From Endobugula sp965225895 (lineage in GTDB: Bacteria; Pseudomonadota; Gammaproteobacteria; Pseudomonadales; Cellvibrionaceae), in NCBI GenBank assembly GCA_965225895.1, contig CBDDBR010000011.1:1364001-1428000 (forward strand): 64,000 bases of DNA. The letters are read 5' to 3'. Positions 8,078-18,301 of the stretch are shown here, one piece after another. Every line of letters begins with the position of its first letter. Position 1 is the first letter of the stretch. The notes under the pieces were generated by a model that saw nothing but the letters and a program-made list of their open reading frames with translations, was not told where the DNA came from and made no database searches. The translations under genes were made by a program, and so were the position numbers.

Positions 8078-10801
8078 TTACCCACAAGCCAATCCAATTA
8101 ATTTAGCCGAATAGGCCTGCTCAGGTTTCACGATATTTCGATGATGCAGTTCGCGCTCAAGCACTGTTTCTATTTCATGCAAATCTATTTTGGTATTCCC
8201 TAAACTAGTCTCCTTACTAAAAATAATATCTATTTGCTTTTCTAAATTAGGTAGGCGATTGCTCTGTGCATCTACAGCTAGTTTCATTACTGAATGTACT
8301 GAGTGCCCTTTATCATTTTCAGCTCGGACCTCCCAAATAGAAATAGATTCTCCTGAATTCAGTTCACTGGAGTAGAAGCCCAAAGACTCCGGATCAATAT
8401 TCCTATATTTATCCAGCTGTTCTGAAATAACTGGGTGATCTAAACCAATTAAATGCAACTTTTCTGAATTAGTCGCCTCTTCACGATCTGTCGTGAAAAG
8501 CATTTGCTCAGAACCATCTTTTACCAAAGCGAATTGTTTGCTGCCTCGTATTTCTATCGTTTCACCCTCGTAAGGAAAAGACTTCTGCATAAACTTTACG
8601 AGATCATCAATTGATTCATCAGTGTCTGACAACGGCGTATACTCATCTAAACTAAAGCCATCTAAATCCTGAAACAAATCCAGCACAGCATCTTTAGCGT
8701 GCCGGGCATTATCCATGGCCGCTTCCAGTTCCAGTCTAGTACGCTTCAGTTCCGGGTCTTGTAATGCTTGTGAATAGAGCTGCTGGTAATTTACCTGCTC
8801 TGACAATTGCCCCAGTATTTGGGACCGAAGATCTTCTTCTACCTGGCCCTTCTCATCTACTTTACCCAGCGCCTTAGCGATCTCATCCAGCTTTTCATCA
8901 AGAAGAAGGAAAATACGGCCTTCGATGGTGTCACCTAGAACCAAGTTATAGACCTGAGCTGTATCGGTTTGACCATAACGATGAATTCGTCCGATACGTT
9001 GCTCCATATCCATTGGGTTCCACGGCAAATCAAAGTTAAATAACACACGAGCATGCTGAAGGTTGATACCTTCTCGACCCGCTGCTGTGCAAATCATGAC
9101 TCTTGGGCCATTTGGTTGTTTGAAGCGGCGTTCTGCCGCAAGCTTCGTTCCGTGATCTCCACCTTTAAGAACCACGACACCTTGCCCTGGATAAACCTTA
9201 TCAATCTGCTCGCCCAGCATTTCGACTGTGCCTAGGTAAGTCGCAAATATGACGATGCGCTCTTTAGGGTTTTCTTCCCAGAGGACGCCTAAAGCACCTA
9301 TCAGCTTTTCGACTTTGGTTTCTCGCGCAGCGGGGAATAGGCCCAATAACTCTTTAATTCGGAAACGCTCTTCGGGCAAAGCATAAGCAACGGCGTCCAT
9401 CGCTGCATCTTCGGCGGCTGCTGTTTCTAATTCATCCGTAAAGGTGTCGGACGCAGCTGCTAACTGCTCTTCATTTAACTTCTTAAGAAGTCGCCGTTTA
9501 ATATCATTCAGGATTCGATCAATTTCTACATCAGCAAGCCGATCAGACCCAAGACCAAACTCAACTCGAATCTGTTCTTTAGCTTCGTTAAAGGCATAGT
9601 CTCTGGCATCGATATCAAGATTATCATCGTGCATTAGCCCTTCGTGAACAGTGAGTGCGAGCAGCCGGCGCCTAAGGGTACGATTAACAGCGGCGAAGCT
9701 TGAGGCTGCTATTTTTTGGAAAATAGTCATTACAAAACCTAGCGCCGCTCCTTTACCACCTTGTTTCTTGGCCAAGGCAAATCCATCACGTAAGTACTCA
9801 TTCAATGCTTGATAGAAATCTCGTTCTCTTTCCGACATAGAAAATGCTTCGGTATGCACCCAGCGTCGAGCAAATAAGGTAGAGCCATCGGCTTTACAGG
9901 CATCGGCTTTAGTGCGCCGGAATATAACAGGGTTCAGTCGATGTCTTTCTTCCACCATTTCTGTCTCACTAGAAAACAGCGTCGGGTCTAACAGGTCAAC
10001 TAACTTCCAAAACCGGAAATGATCACCTTGGTGGGGTGTCGCAGAAAGTAAAAGCATGTCGCGACTATGGTCACGCAATGCCTCAGCTAATTTATAGTTT
10101 TGTGTTTTGCGTGTTTTCCCACCTTGTTTGGATGCTGTGCAATGTTGGGCTTCATCGAAGACAATCAAATCCCAGCGGGGAGCATCAAGGATTTTCTTAA
10201 TTCTTGCGGGCCGCTTTAGAGTATCGATACTTGCTATAAGCAGATTATGTTTCGCAAAGGCATTACTGCGCCGGTCACTAACGTCACCTTCGCGCCCAAA
10301 GACTTCAAAGTTCAAATTGAACACTTCATTCAATTCACGGTGCCAGTTATTCACCAAGCCAGCGGGTACCACCATCAATGCTCGATTTAATTCGCCCCTA
10401 CTAGCCAGTTCCCTGAGTACCAAGGCAGTTTCGATGGTTTTACCTAGGCCAACCTCATCTGCTATCAAAAAGCGTCGGGGGCTTGCACAGGCAATACGAT
10501 GAGTTAGAACGACTTGGTGAGGCAGCAAATCGATTTTGGCAGAAGTTAAAGAACTCGCGGAATCTTGTAATGGTAGTTCGTGCGCTTTCCAAGACAACCA
10601 TGCCTTGGTTCCGTTATCTGCTTGGTCACCTATATTGGCAACGACACGCTCGTTATGACTAAGCGCCTCCACCAAACTATTAAATGGTACCTGCCGCTCA
10701 CCCTGAGGGAAAAACACTCGGGCGTAACCACCCGCAGATGAGATGACAACACCTTGCCCAAATTCATGATGACTAACGCGTTCACCGGGTTGAAAATTCA
10801 T
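8078..10801 (-). CDS. SNF2-type (COG0553) helicase of the PglZ defence module
   Basis: A 907-aa superfamily II ATPase similar in motif order to RapA/HepA. A short N-terminal beta domain (GERVSHHEFGQGVVIS) precedes motif I at DEVGLGKT (about 116-123). DEAQH lies at 216-220, SATPHQGD near 253, and motif VI (QRIGRIHRYGQTDTAQ) near 620. The C-terminal third is helical and unclassified. The start was set at the ATG at 10801, with AGGAG just upstream; a longer frame begins at 10846 and would overlap the previous gene. It is the last gene of the module, 11 bp after the 169-aa orphan. SNF2 helicases of this type occur in several Pgl/BREX variants and in DISARM; the role is probably translocation on invading DNA. 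Confidence 0.9.
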   Translation of the reverse strand: MNFQPGERVSHHEFGQGVVISSAGGYARVFFPQGERQVPFNSLVEALSHNERVVANIGDQADNGTKAWLSWKAHELPLQDSASSLTSAKIDLLPHQVVLTHRIACASPRRFLIADEVGLGKTIETALVLRELASRGELNRALMVVPAGLVNNWHRELNEVFNLNFEVFGREGDVSDRRSNAFAKHNLLIASIDTLKRPARIKKILDAPRWDLIVFDEAQHCTASKQGGKTRKTQNYKLAEALRDHSRDMLLLSATPHQGDHFRFWKLVDLLDPTLFSSETEMVEERHRLNPVIFRRTKADACKADGSTLFARRWVHTEAFSMSERERDFYQALNEYLRDGFALAKKQGGKGAALGFVMTIFQKIAASSFAAVNRTLRRRLLALTVHEGLMHDDNLDIDARDYAFNEAKEQIRVEFGLGSDRLADVEIDRILNDIKRRLLKKLNEEQLAAASDTFTDELETAAAEDAAMDAVAYALPEERFRIKELLGLFPAARETKVEKLIGALGVLWEENPKERIVIFATYLGTVEMLGEQIDKVYPGQGVVVLKGGDHGTKLAAERRFKQPNGPRVMICTAAGREGINLQHARVLFNFDLPWNPMDMEQRIGRIHRYGQTDTAQVYNLVLGDTIEGRIFLLLDEKLDEIAKALGKVDEKGQVEEDLRSQILGQLSEQVNYQQLYSQALQDPELKRTRLELEAAMDNARHAKDAVLDLFQDLDGFSLDEYTPLSDTDESIDDLVKFMQKSFPYEGETIEIRGSKQFALVKDGSEQMLFTTDREEATNSEKLHLIGLDHPVISEQLDKYRNIDPESLGFYSSELNSGESISIWEVRAENDKGHSVHSVMKLAVDAQSNRLPNLEKQIDIIFSKETSLGNTKIDLHEIETVLERELHHRNIVKPEQAYSAKLIGLACG

Positions 10802-10812
10802 GCTCACTCCTG

Positions 10813-11322
10813 CTAGCTGATCCGCTCCAGGTATAGACCCAGCCATTCATTATTTTTCTTACCATCAAGGCTAGACTCAATTCTGCGAACATCTTTTTGA
10901 GCGCCATTCCAAATACATTGCCCCAAAGGGAAGACTTGAGCATCGTATTTGCCCGCTAGGCACCAATGGTAGTTGCTTGTAGTGACGTCCTCTTTCCAGC
11001 GGCCCTGATCAGGCATCCAAAAGACAAGCGCCGCATCAGCATGGTTCTGAAAATCGTAAATCATTTCGTAGATATCTGACTCTAACCATTCCAGTGCATC
11101 ATCAGGTGATAGAGCATCTACAGCAACATCCAAACCCGCTACATACAAACCGTCATCGTTGACCAAGGGCATATCATCCGGCCAGCCTGCCTCATAAAAA
11201 GCTATGAACTGGCGCAGACTAACTACTTGGCTGGCGGCATTAAGCTCAGCCAAAGTATTGCCACACCAGAGAACTGAGATACCACGTCGCTTCCATTTGT
11301 CGTCTGTCAGTACACCACTCAT
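10813..11322 (-). CDS. 169-aa orphan protein within the PglZ module
   Basis: I do not recognise this family. The protein is acidic and Trp-rich (many W with D/E, for example ALVFWMPDQGRW), probably a compact alpha/beta domain, with no Walker motif, zinc ligands, signal peptide or membrane segment. It overlaps the methylase stop by 4 bp (ATGA) and is followed 11 bp later by the helicase, so it is made with them. The position suggests a small accessory or bridging subunit. It is not evidently BrxA, BrxB or BrxF (BrxF is an ATPase; no P-loop is seen here). Confidence 0.6.
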   Translation of the reverse strand: MSGVLTDDKWKRRGISVLWCGNTLAELNAASQVVSLRQFIAFYEAGWPDDMPLVNDDGLYVAGLDVAVDALSPDDALEWLESDIYEMIYDFQNHADAALVFWMPDQGRWKEDVTTSNYHWCLAGKYDAQVFPLGQCIWNGAQKDVRRIESSLDGKKNNEWLGLYLERIS

Positions 11323-14300
11323 AATTCATCTTCCATATCGAATAACGAAATCTGTTGCTGCACTACTGCTGGGTGATCTGCTTCCCAGCGGTTATAAAGC
11401 TGACGAGCCGTAATACAGGCATTACGCATAGCGCTGTCAGCACCATTGTGAACCAACCAATCCAGTAAATGACCTAAGGCTGGATGAGGCTTAAAGTCAT
11501 CATTTAGAATCTTATTGGTATTGATGCCGCTCTCTGAATAGCAAGCTCCGACTAAAAGCATTGCTTGATCAAAATCACGACTAGCATTTCTATTGCTGGT
11601 CATACGCTCCTGTGCGAGCTCCATTGGCGAGCGCCAGTGGAAAGCCTTAGGCCGAGTCGTTTCAGTCGCCCACCCTAGGGCAACAAAGGTTGATGGTGCT
11701 ATACCACTACCGCGTAAGAATTTTTGCATTTGGTCACGATCAACCGATGTTTGTCGCGCAAAGATCCGCAAAAACTGACGAGTATTCGGTTCGCAGACTA
11801 CTGGAGTTCCGCCGGATTCTGATTCTGATTGATCGTCTAATATTTGGTTAATGCCTACTAGGGCTTCACTTACAGTAAATTCACGCCCCTCTTCCACGTA
11901 TACCTGCCCATAATGACGTGAAAAATACTCTAACGCCTTACCACGCTTAATTACTTGGGTATCCGCAACCGGTAAACCTTCAGCTTGGTGATGTTCTAAC
12001 AAACCCTGCAATTGACGAACATCCGCCAAAATCTTTCTACGCAGCCTTGCCCAGCTGATTTTTGAAGGCTCTTCAGTGCGTTTGCGGCAAACATGGATAA
12101 TGTCATATTCGATAGTCTTTGAACCAAACTCACCCTTACCCTTAGTTTCATCACTACGAATAGGATAAGTGGCTTCGAGGTAATAACCCGCATCGAACAA
12201 GCTTTCTAATACATCAACCCAAGGTTCGTCTTCACTATGGTGGAATGTAAAGGAGAGTATGCCGCCCGGTTTCAATAGGCGATTTGCTTCTCGCCAGCAC
12301 TCTGTAAGTAACCGCTTATAAAACGCATCAGGATCATCTGGATGACGTGCTTTATTAGAAACCGCTTCCAAGGTCTTGGGCGTATATTCACCTGCATAAA
12401 CTTCGGGATACTTGTCTTTCAGTAGTAATCGCAGCCAAACATAGAAGAAATCAGCCAATTCGGCGTAGTGCAATAGGCCACCAAAAGGCGGATCGGTAAT
12501 GACTAAATCATAAGATTGATCTGCATATTGACTTAGTTCTGTAGAGGAACCGTTAGTAACTAAAGTGCCAGGTAGGACCGGGTCATTAGGCAGTGTTTTT
12601 GAGCTTTTACCACTAACAACCTTTGCCAGCTCAGGGGACATTTCTGCCAACATTTCATTAGAAACTGTCTCCCACGGAGTTTTACACCACTCCAGGCCTT
12701 TAAAAGTATTTGCTCGACAGGAAGCCCAGTTACCACGGCCTAAATTGGCAAACACACAATTTTCCACAACATTAGATTTAGGGTGGTAATTATTATTACT
12801 CATCATTGGGACTAGCTTGTCATAACCAATATCCCAAAAACAAAACATATTCTGATTGCGTATATATTGCTGAAAACAACCCAACAATATCTCTTTGGCT
12901 GTATCTGAAAAACCATATGCTTGATCAATCGACTTGAGAAGCAGTGAATTTACTAGTAACTGCAAGGGGTTGAACATTTTATCCCAAGAACTAAAACCAT
13001 GTCCGGTTCTAATATCACCATTGGCCATCCCCGTCATAAAACCAAATGGAACCTCAGAAGATGGCCAATACCCGTTTAGATCATTAACTTTTCTAACTTC
13101 CCATTCAGTAACGGCCTGATTTTTCCTCTTGACATCCTTTTCTGTTAGGGCTGAAAAATAACGGCCTTTGTATGGCGCCCCTTGTTCTTTTCTTTTTGGA
13201 GAAAAGCATTGCAGCGCGTAAGCTGCCATTGGCCCAGTAGTTTTCGTGGATTTAATGCTGTCCAATACATCCTGCTGACGACCACATGTACTTTCTTGGC
13301 AGATAAAAGTAGACCTTTTTGGAATAGTGCCTAAAGAAGTATCAATAACTTGACCAGTGTCTGGGCATGCAACCTCAGCAGGCAGTTTCCCTCGCACCTC
13401 AAATAATTTTAAGGTTTTCTCTCGAGCATCATTCCACCTCTGAGTTGACTCAACGGTACTTGTAACCGTCCCACCAAACTTCCCTTCAGAATCACCGGAC
13501 GAGATGCCCTTAAGCCAATCTGGATGAACAAGAAGAGTAAGATCAATTTTTTTATTCTTACTCGCCTTTTTAGGCAACTGCGTAGAATCACCCTTTAAGG
13601 CAGCCACCTCATCACAAAACTGGTGCTGACAATGAGGGCACTGATAGTTACCCTCATCATCCATAATCGTGTAAGGGGCTTCTGTCTCGCTTACGACAAG
13701 CGGCACATCTGGCGCCATGCGTGCTTCATGACGTTCAATATCAAACTCATCATCACAATGGTGACAGGGGATACCGTGCCAAGTCTTTACTGATAAGGTT
13801 TTAACCGCGACAACGGGTGAGCTCATTAAAGGGGTTCGATGACCACAGCCCGGAGCGGAACAAGGACCATGCTTGGCCCAGAAAGTATAAATGACTTCTG
13901 GCCCTTCGTAGTCATAGTCCTTACGCTCTTCGGGTGTTAGCGCTAAAGGATCAAAATCCTCACTCATGACTTGATTAGTAGATATTTTTGTCCACTTACC
14001 CTTTTCACCGTTCGGGCCTTCACAAGCATAGAACGGCATGATCTGTGGTTTAACTTCTCGCTCGATGTGATCGAACAGTTTGTTCACTTCATCCAGGTCA
14101 ACATCTGCCAGTTCGTTCTTCACAACCAACCAGGCAACCGGATTGAGATCGTTACCCGTCATCTGTATACCCAGGCGAGCGCCTTCCACAAGAGTGGTGC
14201 CACCACCCATAAAGATGTCGGCGACTTTGAGCTTTCGAAAAGCTTCATTTTCCTGATGGTTCGCGTAATAGTTGTCCCATACGATTTTTGATGCTTCAGA

Positions 14301-14588
14301 AGGATCATCTGGAGCCTTTGTGGCAGCAGCAATCAGCATAGAGCGGAAAACGCTTGAACGTCGACGCGCCCACCACTTTGACATTTGATAGATTGGCTTA
14401 CCCGCATTGCCTTCGATCTGGGCAATCTGGTTTATCGGCAGGATAGGAAAATCCACCTCCAAGCAGGTTAATGGTCTATTTGGATCTGAGAAATCTACTG
14501 TTTCTAAATGCGCTTTTTTACCGGCACCAACAGCTTCTGCAACCAGTTCTGCTGTAATTTCTGCTTTCGTCTTTTTTGATATTGCCAT
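11319..14588 (-). CDS. COG1743-type (DUF1156) adenine-specific DNA methyltransferase with zinc ribbons
   Basis: A 1089-aa protein. The N-terminal DUF1156 region (about 35-90) holds KPIYQMSKWWARRRSSVFRS. SAM-binding motif I is DIFMGGGTT (124-132), followed by GNDLNPVAW. Catalytic motif IV is DPPFGG near 690, so the catalytic order is split by a 500-residue insert with zinc-binding pairs (CSAPGCGH, CHHCDDEF, CPHCQHQFC and a further Cys pair). The family methylates adenine (N6) and is the PglX counterpart (PglXI) of type 3 BREX. Here it probably marks host DNA as self. It lies 39 bp after pglZ and overlaps the orphan gene. Confidence 0.9.
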   Translation of the reverse strand: MAISKKTKAEITAELVAEAVGAGKKAHLETVDFSDPNRPLTCLEVDFPILPINQIAQIEGNAGKPIYQMSKWWARRRSSVFRSMLIAAATKAPDDPSEASKIVWDNYYANHQENEAFRKLKVADIFMGGGTTLVEGARLGIQMTGNDLNPVAWLVVKNELADVDLDEVNKLFDHIEREVKPQIMPFYACEGPNGEKGKWTKISTNQVMSEDFDPLALTPEERKDYDYEGPEVIYTFWAKHGPCSAPGCGHRTPLMSSPVVAVKTLSVKTWHGIPCHHCDDEFDIERHEARMAPDVPLVVSETEAPYTIMDDEGNYQCPHCQHQFCDEVAALKGDSTQLPKKASKNKKIDLTLLVHPDWLKGISSGDSEGKFGGTVTSTVESTQRWNDAREKTLKLFEVRGKLPAEVACPDTGQVIDTSLGTIPKRSTFICQESTCGRQQDVLDSIKSTKTTGPMAAYALQCFSPKRKEQGAPYKGRYFSALTEKDVKRKNQAVTEWEVRKVNDLNGYWPSSEVPFGFMTGMANGDIRTGHGFSSWDKMFNPLQLLVNSLLLKSIDQAYGFSDTAKEILLGCFQQYIRNQNMFCFWDIGYDKLVPMMSNNNYHPKSNVVENCVFANLGRGNWASCRANTFKGLEWCKTPWETVSNEMLAEMSPELAKVVSGKSSKTLPNDPVLPGTLVTNGSSTELSQYADQSYDLVITDPPFGGLLHYAELADFFYVWLRLLLKDKYPEVYAGEYTPKTLEAVSNKARHPDDPDAFYKRLLTECWREANRLLKPGGILSFTFHHSEDEPWVDVLESLFDAGYYLEATYPIRSDETKGKGEFGSKTIEYDIIHVCRKRTEEPSKISWARLRRKILADVRQLQGLLEHHQAEGLPVADTQVIKRGKALEYFSRHYGQVYVEEGREFTVSEALVGINQILDDQSESESGGTPVVCEPNTRQFLRIFARQTSVDRDQMQKFLRGSGIAPSTFVALGWATETTRPKAFHWRSPMELAQERMTSNRNASRDFDQAMLLVGACYSESGINTNKILNDDFKPHPALGHLLDWLVHNGADSAMRNACITARQLYNRWEADHPAVVQQQISLFDMEDEL

Positions 14589-14627
14589 AGGAATTATTTT
14601 CCAAAGGTCAGCATATTGTGCTAACCG

Positions 14628-15626
14628 TTAATTGTTTGGTTTCGATAGTTCAATAAAAGGTACGGCCACCTCTAAAAGACTAAGACCGCCATGGGCTAGA
14701 CTGGGGTAGCCGCCTTGGCTGCGCCACTTTTTACGCCCTAGTACAATATTCCAATTGCCGTGTTGGGTCGTTAACGCTTGTGATAATGGCGGCACCCAAT
14801 GTTGTTCTTCTTTAGTGCCGTTTATCGCGCTATTCCGGCCAGATTTAAATTGCGTTTTTAGGTAGCTCTTCTGGTCGTCTGGATAGACATCCGGAAACAA
14901 CGCTGGGTTGGAGTAGCCATGATCGGCAGTAATAACTAATCGACGACCAGTAGCCAATTTGTCTATGAACGCCCAAAATTCGTCGCCGGTTAATACCTCT
15001 GCGGCTTCTTTTGCTAAAACACGGTAGCCATTGCCTTGGTCTGCTAAGTGATGCATGCGCTCATCGGGCCAGTGATGCCAAAAGATGATATTAGGGTCGG
15101 CCTTAATTAATGAAGCACAATCTTGCCATGGCAGATCCGTTGACTCCGTAAAAGCTCCACTGAAAGTATCACTGTTGCCTTGGTTGTTTTGAAGCTTTGT
15201 TCTCTGGCCAAAACCCATTGCCTTGGCAAAAGGAGTGGTATCGCCAGGTAACTCAGAAGCGGTTGCTCCGGCCCTGAGGATGGTATAACCCCTTTTCTCT
15301 GCACCTTCGAGTATCCAGGGCGTTTCTCGAAGTGACAGGGCATCAAGAATTAAGATTGCTTTGGGTGTATTTTGGCGTTTCCAAAACTCTTTTAGGGCAT
15401 TAACCGTTTTGGGCGCAGCATTTTCAAACTGTTCCCAAAGCTCCCATGCACTTCCGGCAAGCACGTCATCTAACGGTTTAATCGATAGGTCTCGCTCATT
15501 GGTTTTGGCATCGGCCAGGTCTTTGCGGATAGGCTCTGCGAATATTGGCCACAATTCCGAGTATATTTTCGGCCACACCTCTTGTGCAGGTAGCCTATGT
15601 ATATCTGCGATCAACGACTTATTCAT
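14628..15626 (-). CDS. pglZ: PglZ-domain protein (alkaline phosphatase superfamily)
   Basis: At 332 aa this is a short PglZ. Metal-site motifs of the alkaline-phosphatase fold are visible: AILILDALSLRETPW (D95, S98), WHHWPDERMHH (183-193) and VITADHGYSN (DHG 235-237). The PglZ hallmark AHGGLSLLEVAVPFIEL lies near 311-327. Full-length PglZ of type 1 BREX is 800 aa or more, so this is essentially the catalytic core. PglZ is the common marker of Pgl/BREX systems; its substrate is not established here. It sits 24 bp after the DUF499 ATPase gene and 39 bp before the methylase gene. Confidence 0.92.
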   Translation of the reverse strand: MNKSLIADIHRLPAQEVWPKIYSELWPIFAEPIRKDLADAKTNERDLSIKPLDDVLAGSAWELWEQFENAAPKTVNALKEFWKRQNTPKAILILDALSLRETPWILEGAEKRGYTILRAGATASELPGDTTPFAKAMGFGQRTKLQNNQGNSDTFSGAFTESTDLPWQDCASLIKADPNIIFWHHWPDERMHHLADQGNGYRVLAKEAAEVLTGDEFWAFIDKLATGRRLVITADHGYSNPALFPDVYPDDQKSYLKTQFKSGRNSAINGTKEEQHWVPPLSQALTTQHGNWNIVLGRKKWRSQGGYPSLAHGGLSLLEVAVPFIELSKPNN

Positions 15627-15650
15627 ATATGCTTACTCACCCAATCAGAC

Positions 15651-18299
15651 CTATTGTTGTTCTTTATCTAAATCCAGAGAGTAAGTAACACCGTCTGGAA
15701 GATTTTTTAGTAACTGCTCTAATTGAGCACCTGTTAGCTGAGAGGTTGAAATCCTCACATCGGATACTTTACTGCCCTTGTTGATACCCCAATTCTCTAG
15801 CTTGCCTAGCAAGCTCAGTGTTGAGGTATTTTCAGCGCTATGATGCGCAACTGAAGAAGGTGCCGATGAGCCACCAAAGAGAGAACCAGGGTTAGGTCCA
15901 GGCGATCCACCCGGGCTAGGTTGAGGTTCCGATACTCCAGGCACTGGAGACGGTTTAGGAGCAGAGCCTCCTGAACCGACCGAACCACCGGGTAGATGCA
16001 AAGTGGTTTCTTCCAAATCTTTTCCGCTTCCCAGCCGGCCTTTCACCCGATGCCATGCATCATCTGAGGTTTCTGATGGTTTTTTCTCGTAAAGGCTACC
16101 TTTTGCATTGATGGCAATTTTCCCGTCAGCGCAAGATCGAGCGATACGTTCTTTAACAGCGGTTTCCCCTAACCATGGAATACTTTCAGCCCCTTTTGGT
16201 GCAGGCTCTTTTAGCTGCTCAATCAAGTCAGCAACACTGCGGCTGTTTGTAGCCGCATCAATTAACATTGCATCGAACTCTTCAGGGATGAAAAGCTCGC
16301 TGTGAATTTTGTCGTCAAGCTTTTCGAGAATTTGAAGCCCCTCAGCACCATGCTGTGATATCTCAAATTCGCACTGTGACGGATCTGCAAAATTCCAAAC
16401 GACCAAAACGGCAAAGCGATCAAAACGGGATTGTAGTTGCTCTCTCAACTCTTTCTGGTATTTAAGGTGCAGCTGGACATACTCACGCTCTGAATTCTTC
16501 CAATCACTTGCCAAGTAGACTGCACGCGCGAGCACCAATAAAGACTTGTCGAAAAAGACATCACCAGTTCCAATCCTTGGTAAGAGAAAACGCAGTGTGT
16601 TTCGAGATTTGGGCACGTGTTTTTTAAGCCATTCACCCAGCTCTTTGTTGTCGAGTGTAGACTTGGGCATTACGACTACCGGTATACGGTTGTCCCAATT
16701 TACTGGGTGATCTTTCTCCTCTACATCGTCCCAAGGGCTTGTACACCACTGCTTTTTAAGCACGATGGTTCGATAGATATTCGACTGATTGCCATCACCG
16801 ACCAAGGCATAACGAATCTCTTTGGCTAGATGTTCAACGTCTTCATCATTCTGGAATAATTTATCGTTTTTCGCATGAGCGAGTAGTTTTGCTTGCGGGT
16901 TTACTTCATTTTTGAACACGAGGCGATTTGCCTGCCTGTGAATATTGAAGCTGTTGTCCTCTATCACCGCTAACTCAGCAGAGAATAAATTGTCATCTAT
17001 CGCTTTGGACTCTGTAATATCCAGCTGCAACTCGGATGGTTCTGCTCCGGCATGAGTTTCCAATGACAAAGAACGAAGCCATAGCGCTGAAAGAATAGCT
17101 TCAAGGTGTGGCACTTGAGTCGATGGCACACCGTTTTTTACTGCCTCTAGGTTGCGTAGTGCATTTTCCCGTAGGTCTCTATGGAGTTGGCTAGCGACAG
17201 AATCTAACAATGAGGTGACACCGGATTTTTCACTGGTCAAACTGAAATTGGCCGGGGTTAAAATAGCGGTATCATCACCGGATGCTTTAAACAAGTCGAC
17301 AAGAATTCTTAATAAATCGCGCGTTTCTTGTGTCTCAGCTGCAATAAGCACCTGATCATCTAAAAGCTGCAAGAGCTTTGGAGAATAAGGCCAAGCCTCG
17401 ACATACTCTTGCCGATGCTTCTCTTGCTCTGAACCGGAAACATGATTAAGTCTAAGCGACTCAGTAATGTGAGTATTGATCAACGAATCAATATCCGACT
17501 TAGGAATATTCATGCGATTTTCGAATATTCTATAAAGCAGGAGGCGCTGGCGGTCACGCTTTGCTTCAGGCCCTTTAAAGTCTACGCGAACTGGGTTTAC
17601 CCGGAACACCTGTTGTGCAGCATCAGAATTGCCTTCACGCACCGAAACAACAAGCGTTAAAAGCTCTGGATGCCTTTCGGAAATCTCAGATAAAATTTGG
17701 ATGAAATTAAAAGCCCAATTCTTTCGCTTATGCTGATTCGAATTTGTCAAGCCCTCAAACCACGTTTGAAATTCATCCAAAATAAGTATGAATGGTTTCT
17801 TTTCTGCCATCTCAAGTATAAGGTCATAGCTCGGAACATCTGTACCATGCACGTCCCATTTCGCTTTTATAATCTCACCATGCGGATGTTGATCAAACAA
17901 GACATCCCAGACATGTTTGAATCGCTGGAGGTGCAGGCTTTCGGTAATAACATGCATTCCAGTCTGCAATTTTAGGCTCGCAATAGCTGGATTATTTAAA
18001 CGCATAGACCAATCACTTAGCCAGTTACTGGTCGCATCTTGGTCCTTATGCATATGCGAGAGCGCAGCCATTAAATGCGATTTACCTTGCCCCCTGGCTC
18101 CGATGATCACGACAGGCTCGGCACGCCCAGCTTGAACAGCTTCGATCGTTTTTAGCATATCTATGGATGGGTAGGTAATCTTGAGAAAGTCGCTTGCAGT
18201 CTTATCGAGAGCTCCAGTACCATTTCTGTTATGCATTTCGATCATCGTGCCTTTGATACGGCGACCAGAAAATTCCTCTCGTAGCTTTAGACCCAGCAT
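15651..18299 (-). CDS. DUF499-like AAA+ ATPase of the PglZ module
   Basis: An 882-aa protein with Walker A GARGQGKS (67-74) and Walker B FILILDEFQTWFEGL (170-184), which fits COG1483/DUF499-type ATPases of defence islands. The middle is helical. A Pro/Gly/Ser linker lies around 775-830, followed by a small C-terminal domain of about 50 residues (SKVSDVRISTSQLTGAQLEQ). In Pgl/BREX-like systems the large ATPase (PglY/BrxC) plays the corresponding role, so this is likely the functional equivalent. It starts 2 bp after the HTH gene, so the two are almost certainly cotranslated. Confidence 0.85.
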   Translation of the reverse strand: MLGLKLREEFSGRRIKGTMIEMHNRNGTGALDKTASDFLKITYPSIDMLKTIEAVQAGRAEPVVIIGARGQGKSHLMAALSHMHKDQDATSNWLSDWSMRLNNPAIASLKLQTGMHVITESLHLQRFKHVWDVLFDQHPHGEIIKAKWDVHGTDVPSYDLILEMAEKKPFILILDEFQTWFEGLTNSNQHKRKNWAFNFIQILSEISERHPELLTLVVSVREGNSDAAQQVFRVNPVRVDFKGPEAKRDRQRLLLYRIFENRMNIPKSDIDSLINTHITESLRLNHVSGSEQEKHRQEYVEAWPYSPKLLQLLDDQVLIAAETQETRDLLRILVDLFKASGDDTAILTPANFSLTSEKSGVTSLLDSVASQLHRDLRENALRNLEAVKNGVPSTQVPHLEAILSALWLRSLSLETHAGAEPSELQLDITESKAIDDNLFSAELAVIEDNSFNIHRQANRLVFKNEVNPQAKLLAHAKNDKLFQNDEDVEHLAKEIRYALVGDGNQSNIYRTIVLKKQWCTSPWDDVEEKDHPVNWDNRIPVVVMPKSTLDNKELGEWLKKHVPKSRNTLRFLLPRIGTGDVFFDKSLLVLARAVYLASDWKNSEREYVQLHLKYQKELREQLQSRFDRFAVLVVWNFADPSQCEFEISQHGAEGLQILEKLDDKIHSELFIPEEFDAMLIDAATNSRSVADLIEQLKEPAPKGAESIPWLGETAVKERIARSCADGKIAINAKGSLYEKKPSETSDDAWHRVKGRLGSGKDLEETTLHLPGGSVGSGGSAPKPSPVPGVSEPQPSPGGSPGPNPGSLFGGSSAPSSVAHHSAENTSTLSLLGKLENWGINKGSKVSDVRISTSQLTGAQLEQLLKNLPDGVTYSLDLDKEQQ

Positions 18300-18301
18300 G
18301 T

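Noticed and set aside
8078..10801. SNF2 helicase as evidence of DISARM
   Set aside because: DISARM needs DrmA/DrmB (DUF1998), which are not present; the neighbours are PglZ and COG1743.
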